NCBI GenBank assembly: GCA_003140275.1
Contig: PLJQ01000457.1
Span: forward strand, 4,660 to 11,033
Reading direction: 5' to 3'
DNA from: Limisphaerales bacterium
Lineage (GTDB): Bacteria > Verrucomicrobiota > Verrucomicrobiia > Limisphaerales > PALSA-1396
DNA: 6,374 nucleotides
Of the stretch, positions 1-6,123 are shown piece after piece. The notes under the pieces were generated by a model, which had not been told where the DNA came from, made no database searches, and saw only the letters and a list, made by a program, of their open reading frames with translations. The translations under genes were made by a program, and so were the position numbers. The stretch's first letter is position 1. The number at the start of each line of letters is the position of its first letter.

Positions 1-2123
1 ATCCTCAACGCCGCGGCTGGAGTTTTCTCTTCCGGTTTCGGCCAAAGGGTCGGATGGATTCGGAGGATCGCGCGACGCCGCGCGGAAGCCGTCGCTCGCT
101 CAGCGACGTCGACGCGCCGAACTTCCTCGTAGGTCAATAGCTTGTCTGGTGTGGCTTGCGGGTCGTCAGGAGCGCCGGGTAGGTGTCCCAGCGCCTGCCA
201 TCCGCCGCCCTGAACACGGAGGACGATTGTGTCGCCGGGGCGAAGATCGGAGGCGCGGTGGGCAAAAAATCTGTCGTCCGGACCGCGCCAGACGAGGGCG
301 ACAATGCCGCGCTCTTCCTCGTTCTTTTTCTTGTCGGACGGTTGCTGGATTTCGACCACATCGCCGGATGAGTCCTCAAACTTGCCGCGCGAGCCTAGCC
401 AATCACGGAAAACATGCAGCGGCACCGGCAGGCATTCCGCTGTGGTGGGAGGGCAGAGGCTGAGAATGTCCGTCCATTCGTCTTCGCTCGTTGCCTCGGG
501 CAGATCGCCGCGCCAGCACACCTGCACGTCGGCCATCTCACGCTGCGGTCCGTGAAGGAACAGCGCGACGTCGGGATCAGCCGCAGGCGAGGGATTTGTC
601 TGCACCCAACAGTCCAGATAGGCCGGGAGCAATACCGGCGCATCGGTGGTCGGCGAGAGCAAGGCTGCAAACGCTTCGTAACCACCGGTCGCGCGGAGCG
701 AATCGACTACGGCGGTCATCGCGTTGATGCCAAAATCGACCACGCCGTCTTGCGCTAAATCGCTCAACCAGCGCCATGTCCGTGGGATGGCGTTGCCGTA
801 GATCGGGTCGCACGGTGCGGTCTCGTCGAGTTTGTCCGTGGGCAAGTCCTGCTCGCCGGGTAGGACGATCACTGCGCGGGCGGCAATGTCGCGTCCGCCA
901 CGGTTGAGGCGTCCGAAACGCTGGCGAAGCGCATCGAGGCTCGCGGCCTCGGTCACGAGGGCGTCGAAATCCAAGTCCGCTCCGACCTCCAGACATTGCG
1001 TCGAGACAACGATAAGCTGGCCGGACTCGGGAGCGCTCGGGGTCGCTCCGGTCTTGAGGAGTTCCTGGATTTCTTTCGTCGCTGCTTCCCGGTCTAGCGG
1101 GCGCAAGCGTCCGATCAAAAGTGTCACACGGCCCGTGTGTTCCTTCTCCAATTTTGCCGCAATGGAACGCGCGGTGGCCACGCGATTAACCATGATGGCG
1201 ATGGAGCGCGGATGATTTTCCGCGAGAATCTTTTCGGCTTCCTCCGCCAGCCGTTTCGCCATTTGTTCCTCGCGAGCTTTTCCTTTCGCCTTCGGCTCTG
1301 CAATGAGGCGCGCAGGCTTTGCGGCCCGCAAGCGCGGTTTCAAGACCGGATGCTCATGATCCTTGGGCGTAAGCGTGATTTTTTGGTCGTCACGCGTGTC
1401 GGCTGGAGGTGTCGCCGTCATCTGAATAAGCTGAAATGGAAGCTGCACAGTCTCACACCCCGCTGGTTGGTGAAGACGATAACGCTTCACCCATTCCAGC
1501 GTCTGGATGAAGGGGCGGCTGATGTGCGCTTCGTCGATGATCAGCAAGCTGTCCTGCGCGACCAGGGCTGCATGGATTGGCCGGGCTTGGGGACTGACCC
1601 CGTAGCCGCGAAAGAGCAGCCGCGACCCCGCCTGATCGACCGTGCTGCAAATAATCACCGGCTGGAGCAGCGAGCCGGCCCAACTGCGGTCCCGATAAAT
1701 TCCACCGCGAAGCTGCGCACGCGTTAGCGGGGCTGCCTCGACTTCCCCGGAAAGTTTGCGCAACGCTGCGGCCACCCGCCCGGCCACGGAGTCGGAAGCA
1801 ACGTCCCGAAGTTTTTTGCAGAGCTTTCCTGCGCGGTCGTAAGCCTCGTCCACAATGACGCGGCGATTGACGATGAAGAAAATGCGCCGGCCTTGCGTGC
1901 GTTCAGCCATTGGCAAAGCGGCTTGCATGGCGAGGGCGAAGACGGCAGCGTCGAGGCACGCTGTTTTGCCACTCCCGGTCGGAACAGCCACGTAGTCGGG
2001 CACCTTCCCTGCGCAAAGGCGGCGGGCAAATTCACGCTGCCACGGAAACGGGTCGCAGTCCGATCCCCATAGCTCGCGGAAGAACGCTGAAAAATCGTCG
2101 GAGGTCAGGGGTGGCGGATTCAT
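1..2123 (-). CDS. cas3: Type I-G CRISPR-associated helicase Cas3, 3' end beyond the window
   Basis: ATP-driven helicase-nuclease recruited by the crRNA complex to unwind and degrade target DNA. I translated the minus strand by hand: the frame is open from ATG at 2123 to the window edge (707 codons, no stop, no frameshift). Visible motifs: WQREFARRL (28-36), Walker A PTGSGKT (48-54), FFIVNRRVIVDEA (about 73-86), DEAH box (197-200), MTATPP (235-240), TLLIGRLRPLDR (334-345), STQCLEVGADLDFD (374-387) and motif VI QRFGRLNR (401-408). Beyond the helicase core, DPIYGNAIP (439-447), LLPAYLD (498-504) and DPDVALFLHG (516-525) fit the type I-G/I-U branch. In this branch the HD nuclease domain is C-terminal; no HD motif is seen here, so it should lie past the left edge. 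The start is fixed by the ATGA overlap with the csb2 stop, implying coupled translation. All helicase residues expected for activity appear intact. Family call is strong; completeness cannot be judged. Confidence 0.93.
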   Translation of the reverse strand, partial: MNPPPLTSDDFSAFFRELWGSDCDPFPWQREFARRLCAGKVPDYVAVPTGSGKTACLDAAVFALAMQAALPMAERTQGRRIFFIVNRRVIVDEAYDRAGKLCKKLRDVASDSVAGRVAAALRKLSGEVEAAPLTRAQLRGGIYRDRSWAGSLLQPVIICSTVDQAGSRLLFRGYGVSPQARPIHAALVAQDSLLIIDEAHISRPFIQTLEWVKRYRLHQPAGCETVQLPFQLIQMTATPPADTRDDQKITLTPKDHEHPVLKPRLRAAKPARLIAEPKAKGKAREEQMAKRLAEEAEKILAENHPRSIAIMVNRVATARSIAAKLEKEHTGRVTLLIGRLRPLDREAATKEIQELLKTGATPSAPESGQLIVVSTQCLEVGADLDFDALVTEAASLDALRQRFGRLNRGGRDIAARAVIVLPGEQDLPTDKLDETAPCDPIYGNAIPRTWRWLSDLAQDGVVDFGINAMTAVVDSLRATGGYEAFAALLSPTTDAPVLLPAYLDCWVQTNPSPAADPDVALFLHGPQREMADVQVCWRGDLPEATSEDEWTDILSLCPPTTAECLPVPLHVFRDWLGSRGKFEDSSGDVVEIQQPSDKKKNEEERGIVALVWRGPDDRFFAHRASDLRPGDTIVLRVQGGGWQALGHLPGAPDDPQATPDKLLTYEEVRRVDVAERATASARRRAILRIHPTLWPKPEEKTPAAALR

Positions 2124-3787
2124 TTGAGCAAGGAGCCGAGTGGTTTGCAGAGGCCGTAGCCACGGAAGCGTCCCGCGCCGAGGAGGAGCGGACCTTGCAC
2201 CTCGCAGGGAAACTGGATGAGCACATGCACCTGCTGGCGGGGCGCGGTGCCTTCCTTGCCGGGCAGCCACGGCATCCCGCTGGGGCCGGGTCGGGAGCGC
2301 GGCGCGCCCCGGTGCCACGATGTTTTGTCCACATCAATCAGTTCCGGCTTCGGCAGACCCGACCGCTCGCAACCCTGGGCGATGCTCGCGGCGACTTCAT
2401 CGCGCCACTGCGCCCGCTCGGTTTGCTGATCGTGCTTCGGGTGCCGGTCGAGAACCACGGGCGTGACACTCGCCCAGACGGAAGACGGCTCGCACCACGT
2501 CGCCGACCGCAGAGCCAGCGGCGGCAGACTGCGTTCTTCGCGTCGAAGCGTCCACGTCCCGAGGTTACCCATCTGAAGTTCCGGTTCAAGGTCATCACCG
2601 GATGAGCCAAACAGCCGCCCGCGTAAACAAGCGGCACGATCCGCCGCCGGAATGGCCCGAGGGAAGGCCACGGCCAATCCCAAGATGTGACCATCGGCAT
2701 GTTCCGCTCCCACGAACGCGAGCGGGAGGAGCGCCATGTGCCCGCCGGTCGAGGGCAGTCCTGGCGCGCTGTGGCCCGTGAACCACTCCGGCTTGCCTTC
2801 GCCAGCTTGCAGCAAATATCCCCGCAACGCAGCCGTGAGGGCCGCTGTGGATTCCAAGCCGAGCACCGGTCCTTCCTGCTTCGTCAGCACCAGCAGTTCG
2901 GAATCGAAACTCGACGGGACGATGAGAGCTTGCGCTTCGTCCACGCGTGAGTAATGCGCCGTCCGCCCCGGCGAAGGACGCACTCGCACCGGAGCGCTGG
3001 CGCTCGTGCTCCAAGCCGTGTCGAATCGTTCTTCAAAGGCTGTTTTCGCCTGATTTTTTGCCGCGCCGGTTCTGGTTAAAATTGCTTCCGAAAGGTCGAA
3101 GAAGTCGTCGATCTCACCCGCGTTGAAGCATTGGTCAAGCTTTGCCAAGAAGCCCGGCGCAGGAATCCGAAGCTGCACGCCCCGGCGTGTCTTGGTCGCC
3201 TTCGCGTTCGGCTCGTAAGCAGGCGAAGGTGCGTCCTCCATCTCGGAAACCCAAACTAGCGCGAGCGATGAAGAATGTCCGATGCGGGTCACCTTCCGCG
3301 TGAGTCCGGTGAGCGCGGCTAGAATCTCCGTCGAAGGCTCCGCGTTGTGCCAATGGAGATAGACATGCCGACCCGGACCTTCGCCGCCGATATGCAGCGT
3401 GGGAAATGTCCGCTCCTGGCGACTGCGTTGATCAGGCATCACGCCGAGCGCGGCTCGCATTTCAGATTCTTTCACGCGGGCAGGATTTTGCGGAACTCCG
3501 GCGTCGTTCACCGGCACATAGACTTTCACCACGTCGCGCGGCGAAGCTTCCGGCCAACTCATTTGCGGAGCGCCCTGGCCTTCCAGCCATTCCAGAGCCG
3601 CGCGCTCATGAACCCATGCCGCTTCTGTTTCGCGGCCATCTTCGGGTAGGGGCTTCGATTCGTAGTGCGCCGCCACCAGCGCCATAAAGACGCGGGCCGG
3701 ATGCGGCGGCCACTCGGCCTTTTCCCGGCTGGCCGCGTCCGTCATAACCGCAACACCGGTGATGAAATCAATTCCCAGGGCAAACAT
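2120..3787 (-). CDS. csb2: Type I-G CRISPR protein Csb2 (Cas5-Cas6 fusion, GSU0054 family)
   Basis: 555 residues. Csb2 proteins are understood as Cas5-like and Cas6-like RAMP domains in one chain, expected to bind the crRNA 5' handle and cut the pre-crRNA. The N-terminus (FALGIDFITGVAVMTD, then EWPPHPARVFMALVAAH around 25-41) matches the conserved WPPxPxR(L/V)xxALVA start of this family. Toward the C-terminus lie PVVLDRHPKH (about 443-452), SWHRG (about 490-494) and the glycine-rich loop GAGRFRGYG (537-545), typical of the last RAMP domain; H449 and H492 are candidate Cas6 catalytic histidines, but this is inference. The ATG at 3787 follows the csb1 stop by 15 bases, and GAAGG (3795-3799) sits seven bases upstream as a good ribosome binding site. 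The stop overlaps the cas3 start (ATGA). Length is in the normal range for the family and I see no truncation. Confidence 0.93.
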   Translation of the reverse strand: MFALGIDFITGVAVMTDAASREKAEWPPHPARVFMALVAAHYESKPLPEDGRETEAAWVHERAALEWLEGQGAPQMSWPEASPRDVVKVYVPVNDAGVPQNPARVKESEMRAALGVMPDQRSRQERTFPTLHIGGEGPGRHVYLHWHNAEPSTEILAALTGLTRKVTRIGHSSSLALVWVSEMEDAPSPAYEPNAKATKTRRGVQLRIPAPGFLAKLDQCFNAGEIDDFFDLSEAILTRTGAAKNQAKTAFEERFDTAWSTSASAPVRVRPSPGRTAHYSRVDEAQALIVPSSFDSELLVLTKQEGPVLGLESTAALTAALRGYLLQAGEGKPEWFTGHSAPGLPSTGGHMALLPLAFVGAEHADGHILGLAVAFPRAIPAADRAACLRGRLFGSSGDDLEPELQMGNLGTWTLRREERSLPPLALRSATWCEPSSVWASVTPVVLDRHPKHDQQTERAQWRDEVAASIAQGCERSGLPKPELIDVDKTSWHRGAPRSRPGPSGMPWLPGKEGTAPRQQVHVLIQFPCEVQGPLLLGAGRFRGYGLCKPLGSLLK

Positions 3788-3802
3788 GGTGATGCCTTCG
3801 GT

Positions 3803-5014
3803 TTATTCCGCCGTGGCGTCCGCTGGCGTCTTGGCGGTGATGTCCTGCGAGCGCTTGAGCAGGGCGACGAGATTTGGCGACGGAGTGAGCTTCACCGGCT
3901 CCTTTTGCCAGACCAAGCCGAGCTTTTCCGCTGCCGCCACCGCTTCCTCCAAAAGCTTGATGGCGTCTTTTGCCGTGATGGTGAACTCCGTTGGAGCCTT
4001 CCCGGGCGTCTCCAGTAACTCCCACTTCATCACGGCAGTCGGCCAGAGCAGACAGCGGGAACGAAGATCGAATCCACTCTCCGCAGCCAGCGCGGCCGCT
4101 GTGAAAGCCAGCGCTGCAAGAACCGTCCGCGCCGCCGCATCCCGCTCGGGCGTCGTCTTGCCATCCACGGGAAAACGCAGCTTGCGCAGCGCGGGCAGGG
4201 AGAGGACAACCGTTTGTTCGGCGTAGTCCAGCGTCGCTCCACCAGCGCCACCGGGTTTGGTGATGTCGGGCGGAATGTTGCCATGATTCACCTCCGACGG
4301 AGAAACGCCATCCTTCGCCTTATCGCCCGCGAGTTCGTAGCTGCCATCTGGCTTCTTGATCACCTTTGCCGCCGCACGCATGCCAAGTGGATCAATTCGG
4401 CTGCTCGTTTTCACCCCGATCTCCGCATTCACGCCGATGATTTCCGATACGAGCGCCCGCTGGAATTTCGCGCCGAGTCCGCCCTTCGGTCCGGTTGAAT
4501 CCCACAGACCGAAAACAAGCGCCGTCGGGCACAGTTTGTAGAGCGGAGTAGCGTTTTGCAGACTCGCTTGATCCAGCGACTTCCCCAGTTCGCTCTTCCG
4601 GAACGGCTGCCCGTCATGAAGGCTGTCACGGAGGATAGCGTCTGCGATCCGGTGTGGCGCTTCGAGGCTGCTCACACGCCCTATCTCATCCAGCAATCCA
4701 AGGCCGGTGAAATCCACATTCAGCACCGGGACGCTCTTGAGCGTGCCCGCGTCCAGCGCGCGTTGCAGCGCTTCCTCTAGTCGGTTCGCTTGCGCTTGGA
4801 CTGAATCGAGCAGCACGCAGGGCACCTTCGCGCCATTGATCTGCCGATCCTCCTTCGCATAGACCGCTCCCGCGTAGGTTGGCGGAAATACTTTATCCCC
4901 TTCGCCCCCGGCAGGCTGGAGACGGGTTCGGGAGCGAAATGCTGCTGCATTCTCGGTGACAGCCTTTTTGAGGCTATCGAAGTCTAACGGTTTGGTTTCT
5001 TTTGTTGTGTTCAT
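3803..5014 (-). CDS. csb1: Type I-G CRISPR protein Csb1 (Cas7-type backbone, GSU0053 family)
   Basis: 403 residues from the ATG at 5014. Csb1 is the Cas7 counterpart of type I-G systems, polymerising along the crRNA spacer to form the backbone of the surveillance complex. Diagnostic family blocks are all visible: RLQPAGGEGDKVFPPTY (31-47), LLDSVQAQANRLEEAL (68-83), SLEAPHRIADAILRDS (116-131), CPTALVFGLWDSTGPKGG (162-179) followed by GAKFQRALVSEIIG, and RIDPLG (206-211). The reading frame stays open upstream to 5305, but the extra 97 residues show no family similarity and lie out of frame over the Cas3 relic, so I start at MNTTKE, just before the conserved region. The only purine-rich stretch before this ATG is a weak GAAGAAA; because the ATG overlaps the relic's TGA, translation probably depends on coupling to the relic. 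Next gene is csb2, 15 bases on. Confidence 0.95.
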   Translation of the reverse strand: MNTTKETKPLDFDSLKKAVTENAAAFRSRTRLQPAGGEGDKVFPPTYAGAVYAKEDRQINGAKVPCVLLDSVQAQANRLEEALQRALDAGTLKSVPVLNVDFTGLGLLDEIGRVSSLEAPHRIADAILRDSLHDGQPFRKSELGKSLDQASLQNATPLYKLCPTALVFGLWDSTGPKGGLGAKFQRALVSEIIGVNAEIGVKTSSRIDPLGMRAAAKVIKKPDGSYELAGDKAKDGVSPSEVNHGNIPPDITKPGGAGGATLDYAEQTVVLSLPALRKLRFPVDGKTTPERDAAARTVLAALAFTAAALAAESGFDLRSRCLLWPTAVMKWELLETPGKAPTEFTITAKDAIKLLEEAVAAAEKLGLVWQKEPVKLTPSPNLVALLKRSQDITAKTPADATAE

Positions 5015-5274
5015 ATTATGGTTTCTTCGTTGAAAACTGTCCGCATCGGCAGGCAATACACGAGACGACGAGGCCACGCTGTATTTTGGATTTGAACACG
5101 ATTCCAAAGCCATGCCAAAACGACAGCGGCCGTTTTGCCGAGACCCGTTGGAATGTTGATGAGTTGAGAATTGCAGGTCGTGCCAGAATCGCTCTCTGCC
5201 AAACGGGATTGATAGGCATAGGGCGAGTTGCCCGTGACTTTTTGAAAAAAGGTGTCGAATTGAAGTCGGCTCAT
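5011..5274 (-). pseudogene. N-terminal relic of a Cas3-like helicase, 87 codons
   Basis: This short frame reads like the start of a CRISPR helicase: FDTFFQKVTG (6-15), a PYAYQSRLAE segment resembling the family's PFPWQxRLAE, Walker A PTGLGKT (42-48), a helical AAVVLAWLWNR, and PRRLVYCLPMRT (68-79), which corresponds to the strand after motif I. It then stops after TVFNEETII with no DEAH box, motif III, V or VI and no HD domain, so it cannot be a working helicase. The TGA overlaps the ATG of csb1 (ATGA). A near-consensus ribosome binding site precedes its ATG, so it may still be translated and drive csb1 coupling. Walker A (PTGLGKT against PTGSGKT) and the following strand (LVYCLPMRT against FFIVNRRVIVDEA) differ from the intact downstream cas3, so it is not a copy of that gene's 5' end. 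I infer a deletion inside a second cas3-like gene. Confidence 0.8.
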
Positions 5275-5277
5275 GGT

Positions 5278-5287
5278 TCACCGCCTT
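5278..5287 (-). promoter_or_regulatory. Strong ribosome binding site of the Cas3 relic
   Basis: AAGGCGGTGA, one mismatch from the anti-16S complement AAGGAGGTGA, lies three bases before the ATG at 5274. It is stronger than the purines before csb1, so ribosomes probably enter the operon here and reach csb1 by stop-start coupling. Confidence 0.6.
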
Positions 5288-5335
5288 CTCGACGTATTGA
5301 TGCAAGATGCCTGATCATGGACTGCCTTTGTAAAT

Positions 5336-5375
5336 TTGGCGTCGCGCCAAGGCTGAATCCGCACTGCATTCAGCC
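5336..5375 (-). promoter_or_regulatory. Two back-to-back hairpins in the presumed leader of the cas operon
   Basis: Two perfect inverted repeats abut with no gap. TTGGCG (5336-5341) pairs with CGCCAA (5345-5350) around a 3-base loop. GGCTGAAT (5351-5358) pairs with ATTCAGCC (5368-5375) around a 9-base loop. They lie about 60 to 100 bases upstream of the first start codon of the minus-strand operon, so they would form in its 5' untranslated RNA if transcription starts to their right. No long T-run follows in the minus direction, so they do not look like a simple terminator. Function is unknown; a protein-binding or processing site, or a leftover CRISPR-like repeat, are possibilities. Confidence 0.5.
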
Positions 5376-5392
5376 AGCGTGGTCTTGTGTTT

Positions 5393-5398
5393 ATATTA
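5393..5398 (-). promoter_or_regulatory. Weak candidate -10 element for the cas operon
   Basis: TAATAT in an AT-rich patch, about 120 bases upstream of the relic's ATG and just before the leader hairpins. No good -35 hexamer is present at 16 to 18 bases, so this is only the most plausible site by position and base composition. Confidence 0.22.
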
Positions 5399-5426
5399 AA
5401 TCGAGCCGCTAATTGCGAGCATGAAA

Positions 5427-5440
5427 ATTGTGTTCACAAT
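5427..5440. promoter_or_regulatory. 14-bp dyad, possible operator
   Basis: ATTGTG-TT-CACAAT is a perfect inverted repeat of 6-base arms around two bases. It lies about 30 bases upstream of the candidate -10, where a repressor or activator of the cas operon could bind. It has the form of a small helix-turn-helix operator but matches no specific regulator that I can name. Confidence 0.25.
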
Positions 5441-5543
5441 GTAAAAGCGGCACAGCTACAAATAGTGGGCGATGGCTTTGCTTTGATTTTGCTCCGGCCT
5501 GCGGCAGGGCGAACGGGAAAGTGAAGCGCAGGTGGAGAGACCG

Positions 5544-5705
5544 ATGGAACGGAGCCGGAGTGAAACGACCGTCGCCGTGTCACAGGCGGAAGCACGACGA
5601 TTATTCGGCATCATGCGGATGCCGCTCGCGACGAACGCGCTTTATGTGGAATGGAACCGGCGTGGTCGTGAGGGGAAAAGGGCCGACCATCAGCCGGTGA
5701 AGTGA
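5544..5705 (+). CDS. Possible small hypothetical protein, 53 aa
   Basis: I do not recognise this protein. An ATG at 5544 opens 53 codons ending at TGA 5703-5705 (MERSRSETT at the start, EARRLFGIMRMPLATNALYVEW in parts through the middle, RADHQPVK at the end). It is highly basic and has no signal peptide or membrane segment. A purine-rich AGGTGGAG lies six bases before the ATG, a plausible ribosome binding site. The frame is open upstream only to 5487, so it is not the visible tail of a much longer ORF. It runs opposite to the cas operon. Against it: other frames across the same stretch are also open, and no promoter stands out. It may be a real small gene or the residue of a decayed one. Confidence 0.28.
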   Translation: MERSRSETTVAVSQAEARRLFGIMRMPLATNALYVEWNRRGREGKRADHQPVK

Positions 5706-5780
5706 AGCATAAAAGCGCGTTGGTCACGGCGATAATCTTTGGTGAATTTTTAGATAACGGCAAAATCTTTTGTGTATTTG

Positions 5781-5802
5781 ACTGCCAGCAAAACTGCCAG
5801 CA
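5781..5802. repeat. 10-bp direct repeat at 12-bp period
   Basis: ACTGCCAGCA occurs at 5781-5790 and again at 5793-5802, separated by two A residues. It directly precedes the 11-bp phased repeats and may belong to the same binding region. Confidence 0.55.
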
Positions 5803-5804
5803 GC

Positions 5805-5848
5805 GGAGTAATAAAGGAGTAGTGCCGGAGTAATTTTGGAGTTTCAGA
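5805..5848. repeat. Four GGAGT(A/T) repeats at an exact 11-bp period
   Basis: GGAGTA begins at 5805, 5816 and 5827, and GGAGTT at 5838, each exactly 11 bases after the last. The first and third units share CGGAGTAAT including the preceding base; the remaining positions of each unit vary. Spacing close to one helical turn puts each copy on the same DNA face, as in iterons or cooperative regulator sites. It is noncoding as far as I can tell and its function is unknown. Confidence 0.5.
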
Positions 5849-5931
5849 TAGTTAATTCCAAGGCTTGACGAAAACAGAAAAACCTGCGAATTTCTCAATG
5901 TTAGCAGCGTAGTTTTTGTATCTTGCGTTCT

Positions 5932-6005
5932 GGCGGGGAGATGGGAATAAAAGTTTAGCTTTTGATAAAGCTGCTGTTTCGGTTCGATTCCGACCCTCGC
6001 CTCCA
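5932..6005 (+). pseudogene. Degenerate tRNA-like sequence with intact 3' end and CCA
   Basis: The 3' part is convincing: a T arm with the TTCGATT loop (5983-5989) flanked by four pairs, an acceptor 3' strand CCTCGCC (5995-6001), then T and CCA (6003-6005). At the right distance upstream, GGCGGGG (5932-5938) can pair with that acceptor strand across all seven positions with one G-U. A five-base variable region and a hairpin AGCTTT-TGAT-AAAGCT (5957-5972) fill the anticodon-arm position; TTGATAA resembles an isoleucine (GAT) anticodon loop, but the canonical stem pairs poorly. No D stem forms. I therefore call it a decayed tRNA gene or tRNA-derived attachment site rather than a working tRNA. 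Confidence 0.42.
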
Positions 6006-6060
6006 ACGACTTACGCAAATTCCTCGATTTTAGGCGTTGGGTGAAAACCGACCCTCGCCT
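5990..6060. repeat. 13-bp direct repeat of the tRNA 3' end, possible att remnant
   Basis: CCGACCCTCGCCT occurs at 5990-6002, inside the tRNA-like sequence, and again at 6048-6060, outside any tRNA structure. The unit covers the 3' side of the T stem, the acceptor strand and the discriminator base, the part of tRNA genes that integrating elements commonly duplicate. Only 45 bases separate the copies, so if they are attachment sites the element between them is gone or the duplication arose otherwise. Confidence 0.4.
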
Positions 6061-6074
6061 ATTGATACCGAGGG
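6044..6074 (-). terminator. Weak factor-independent terminator candidate
   Basis: On the minus strand CCCTCG (6074-6069) pairs with CGAGGG (6057-6052) around an 11-base loop, followed by TCGG and TTTT (6047-6044). It lies about 50 bases past the stop of the right-edge gene, the expected place for its terminator. The stem is short and the T-run is brief and offset. Half of the stem comes from the second copy of the 13-bp repeat. Confidence 0.3.
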
Positions 6075-6123
6075 ACTGAGGATGGCTGCAATGAATTGCG
6101 GCGGCGAATGAAGGAATTGATCG

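Larger units (their letters stand above)
5275..6123. other. Long intergenic region, no confident gene
   Basis: The stretch between the right-edge gene and the cas operon. The half from about 5710 to 6050 is clearly AT-richer than the cas genes, while 5490-5700 is GC-rich and resembles decayed coding sequence. It holds the leader hairpins, the dyad, the possible 53-aa ORF, the phased repeats, and the tRNA-like end with its direct repeat, all listed separately. I found no CRISPR array, transposase or integrase in it. The mixture of composition and tRNA remains fits a boundary of horizontally acquired DNA. Confidence 0.5.

Noticed and set aside
577..996. 139-residue minus-strand frame within cas3
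   Set aside because: It lies in a different frame from the continuous cas3 reading, which contains motif VI and the DPIYGNAIP region there. It is not evidence of a frameshift.
1910..2605. 231-residue plus-strand open frame across the csb2/cas3 junction
   Set aside because: Arginine-rich shadow of GC-rich genes on the other strand; it spans two strongly supported CDSs. The same applies to the 196-residue plus-strand frame at 1137-1727.
5015..5305. 97-residue in-frame N-terminal extension of csb1 from a TTG
   Set aside because: It overlaps the Cas3 relic in another frame, shows no Csb1 similarity, and the family's conserved N-terminal block starts soon after the ATG at 5014.
5428..5700. 90-residue plus-strand frame starting at a TTG
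   Set aside because: It has no ribosome binding site and cysteine- and arginine-rich composition typical of noncoding GC-rich DNA; the 53-residue frame in the same region has better start signals.
5932..6005. 3' end of a tmRNA
   Set aside because: The acceptor strand and T arm spacing fit an ordinary tRNA ending in T-CCA, and no tmRNA 5' end or tag-like reading region is seen upstream.
5611..6018. 135-residue minus-strand frame beginning MRKSLEARVGIEP
   Set aside because: Its start lies over the tRNA-like 3' end; the VGIEP-type sequence is the usual false reading of the complement of a tRNA T arm. The rest shows no family similarity and biased low-quality composition.
5275..6123. CRISPR array next to the operon
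   Set aside because: I looked for repeats of about 28-37 bases at regular spacing and found none; only short 6-13 base repeats are present.
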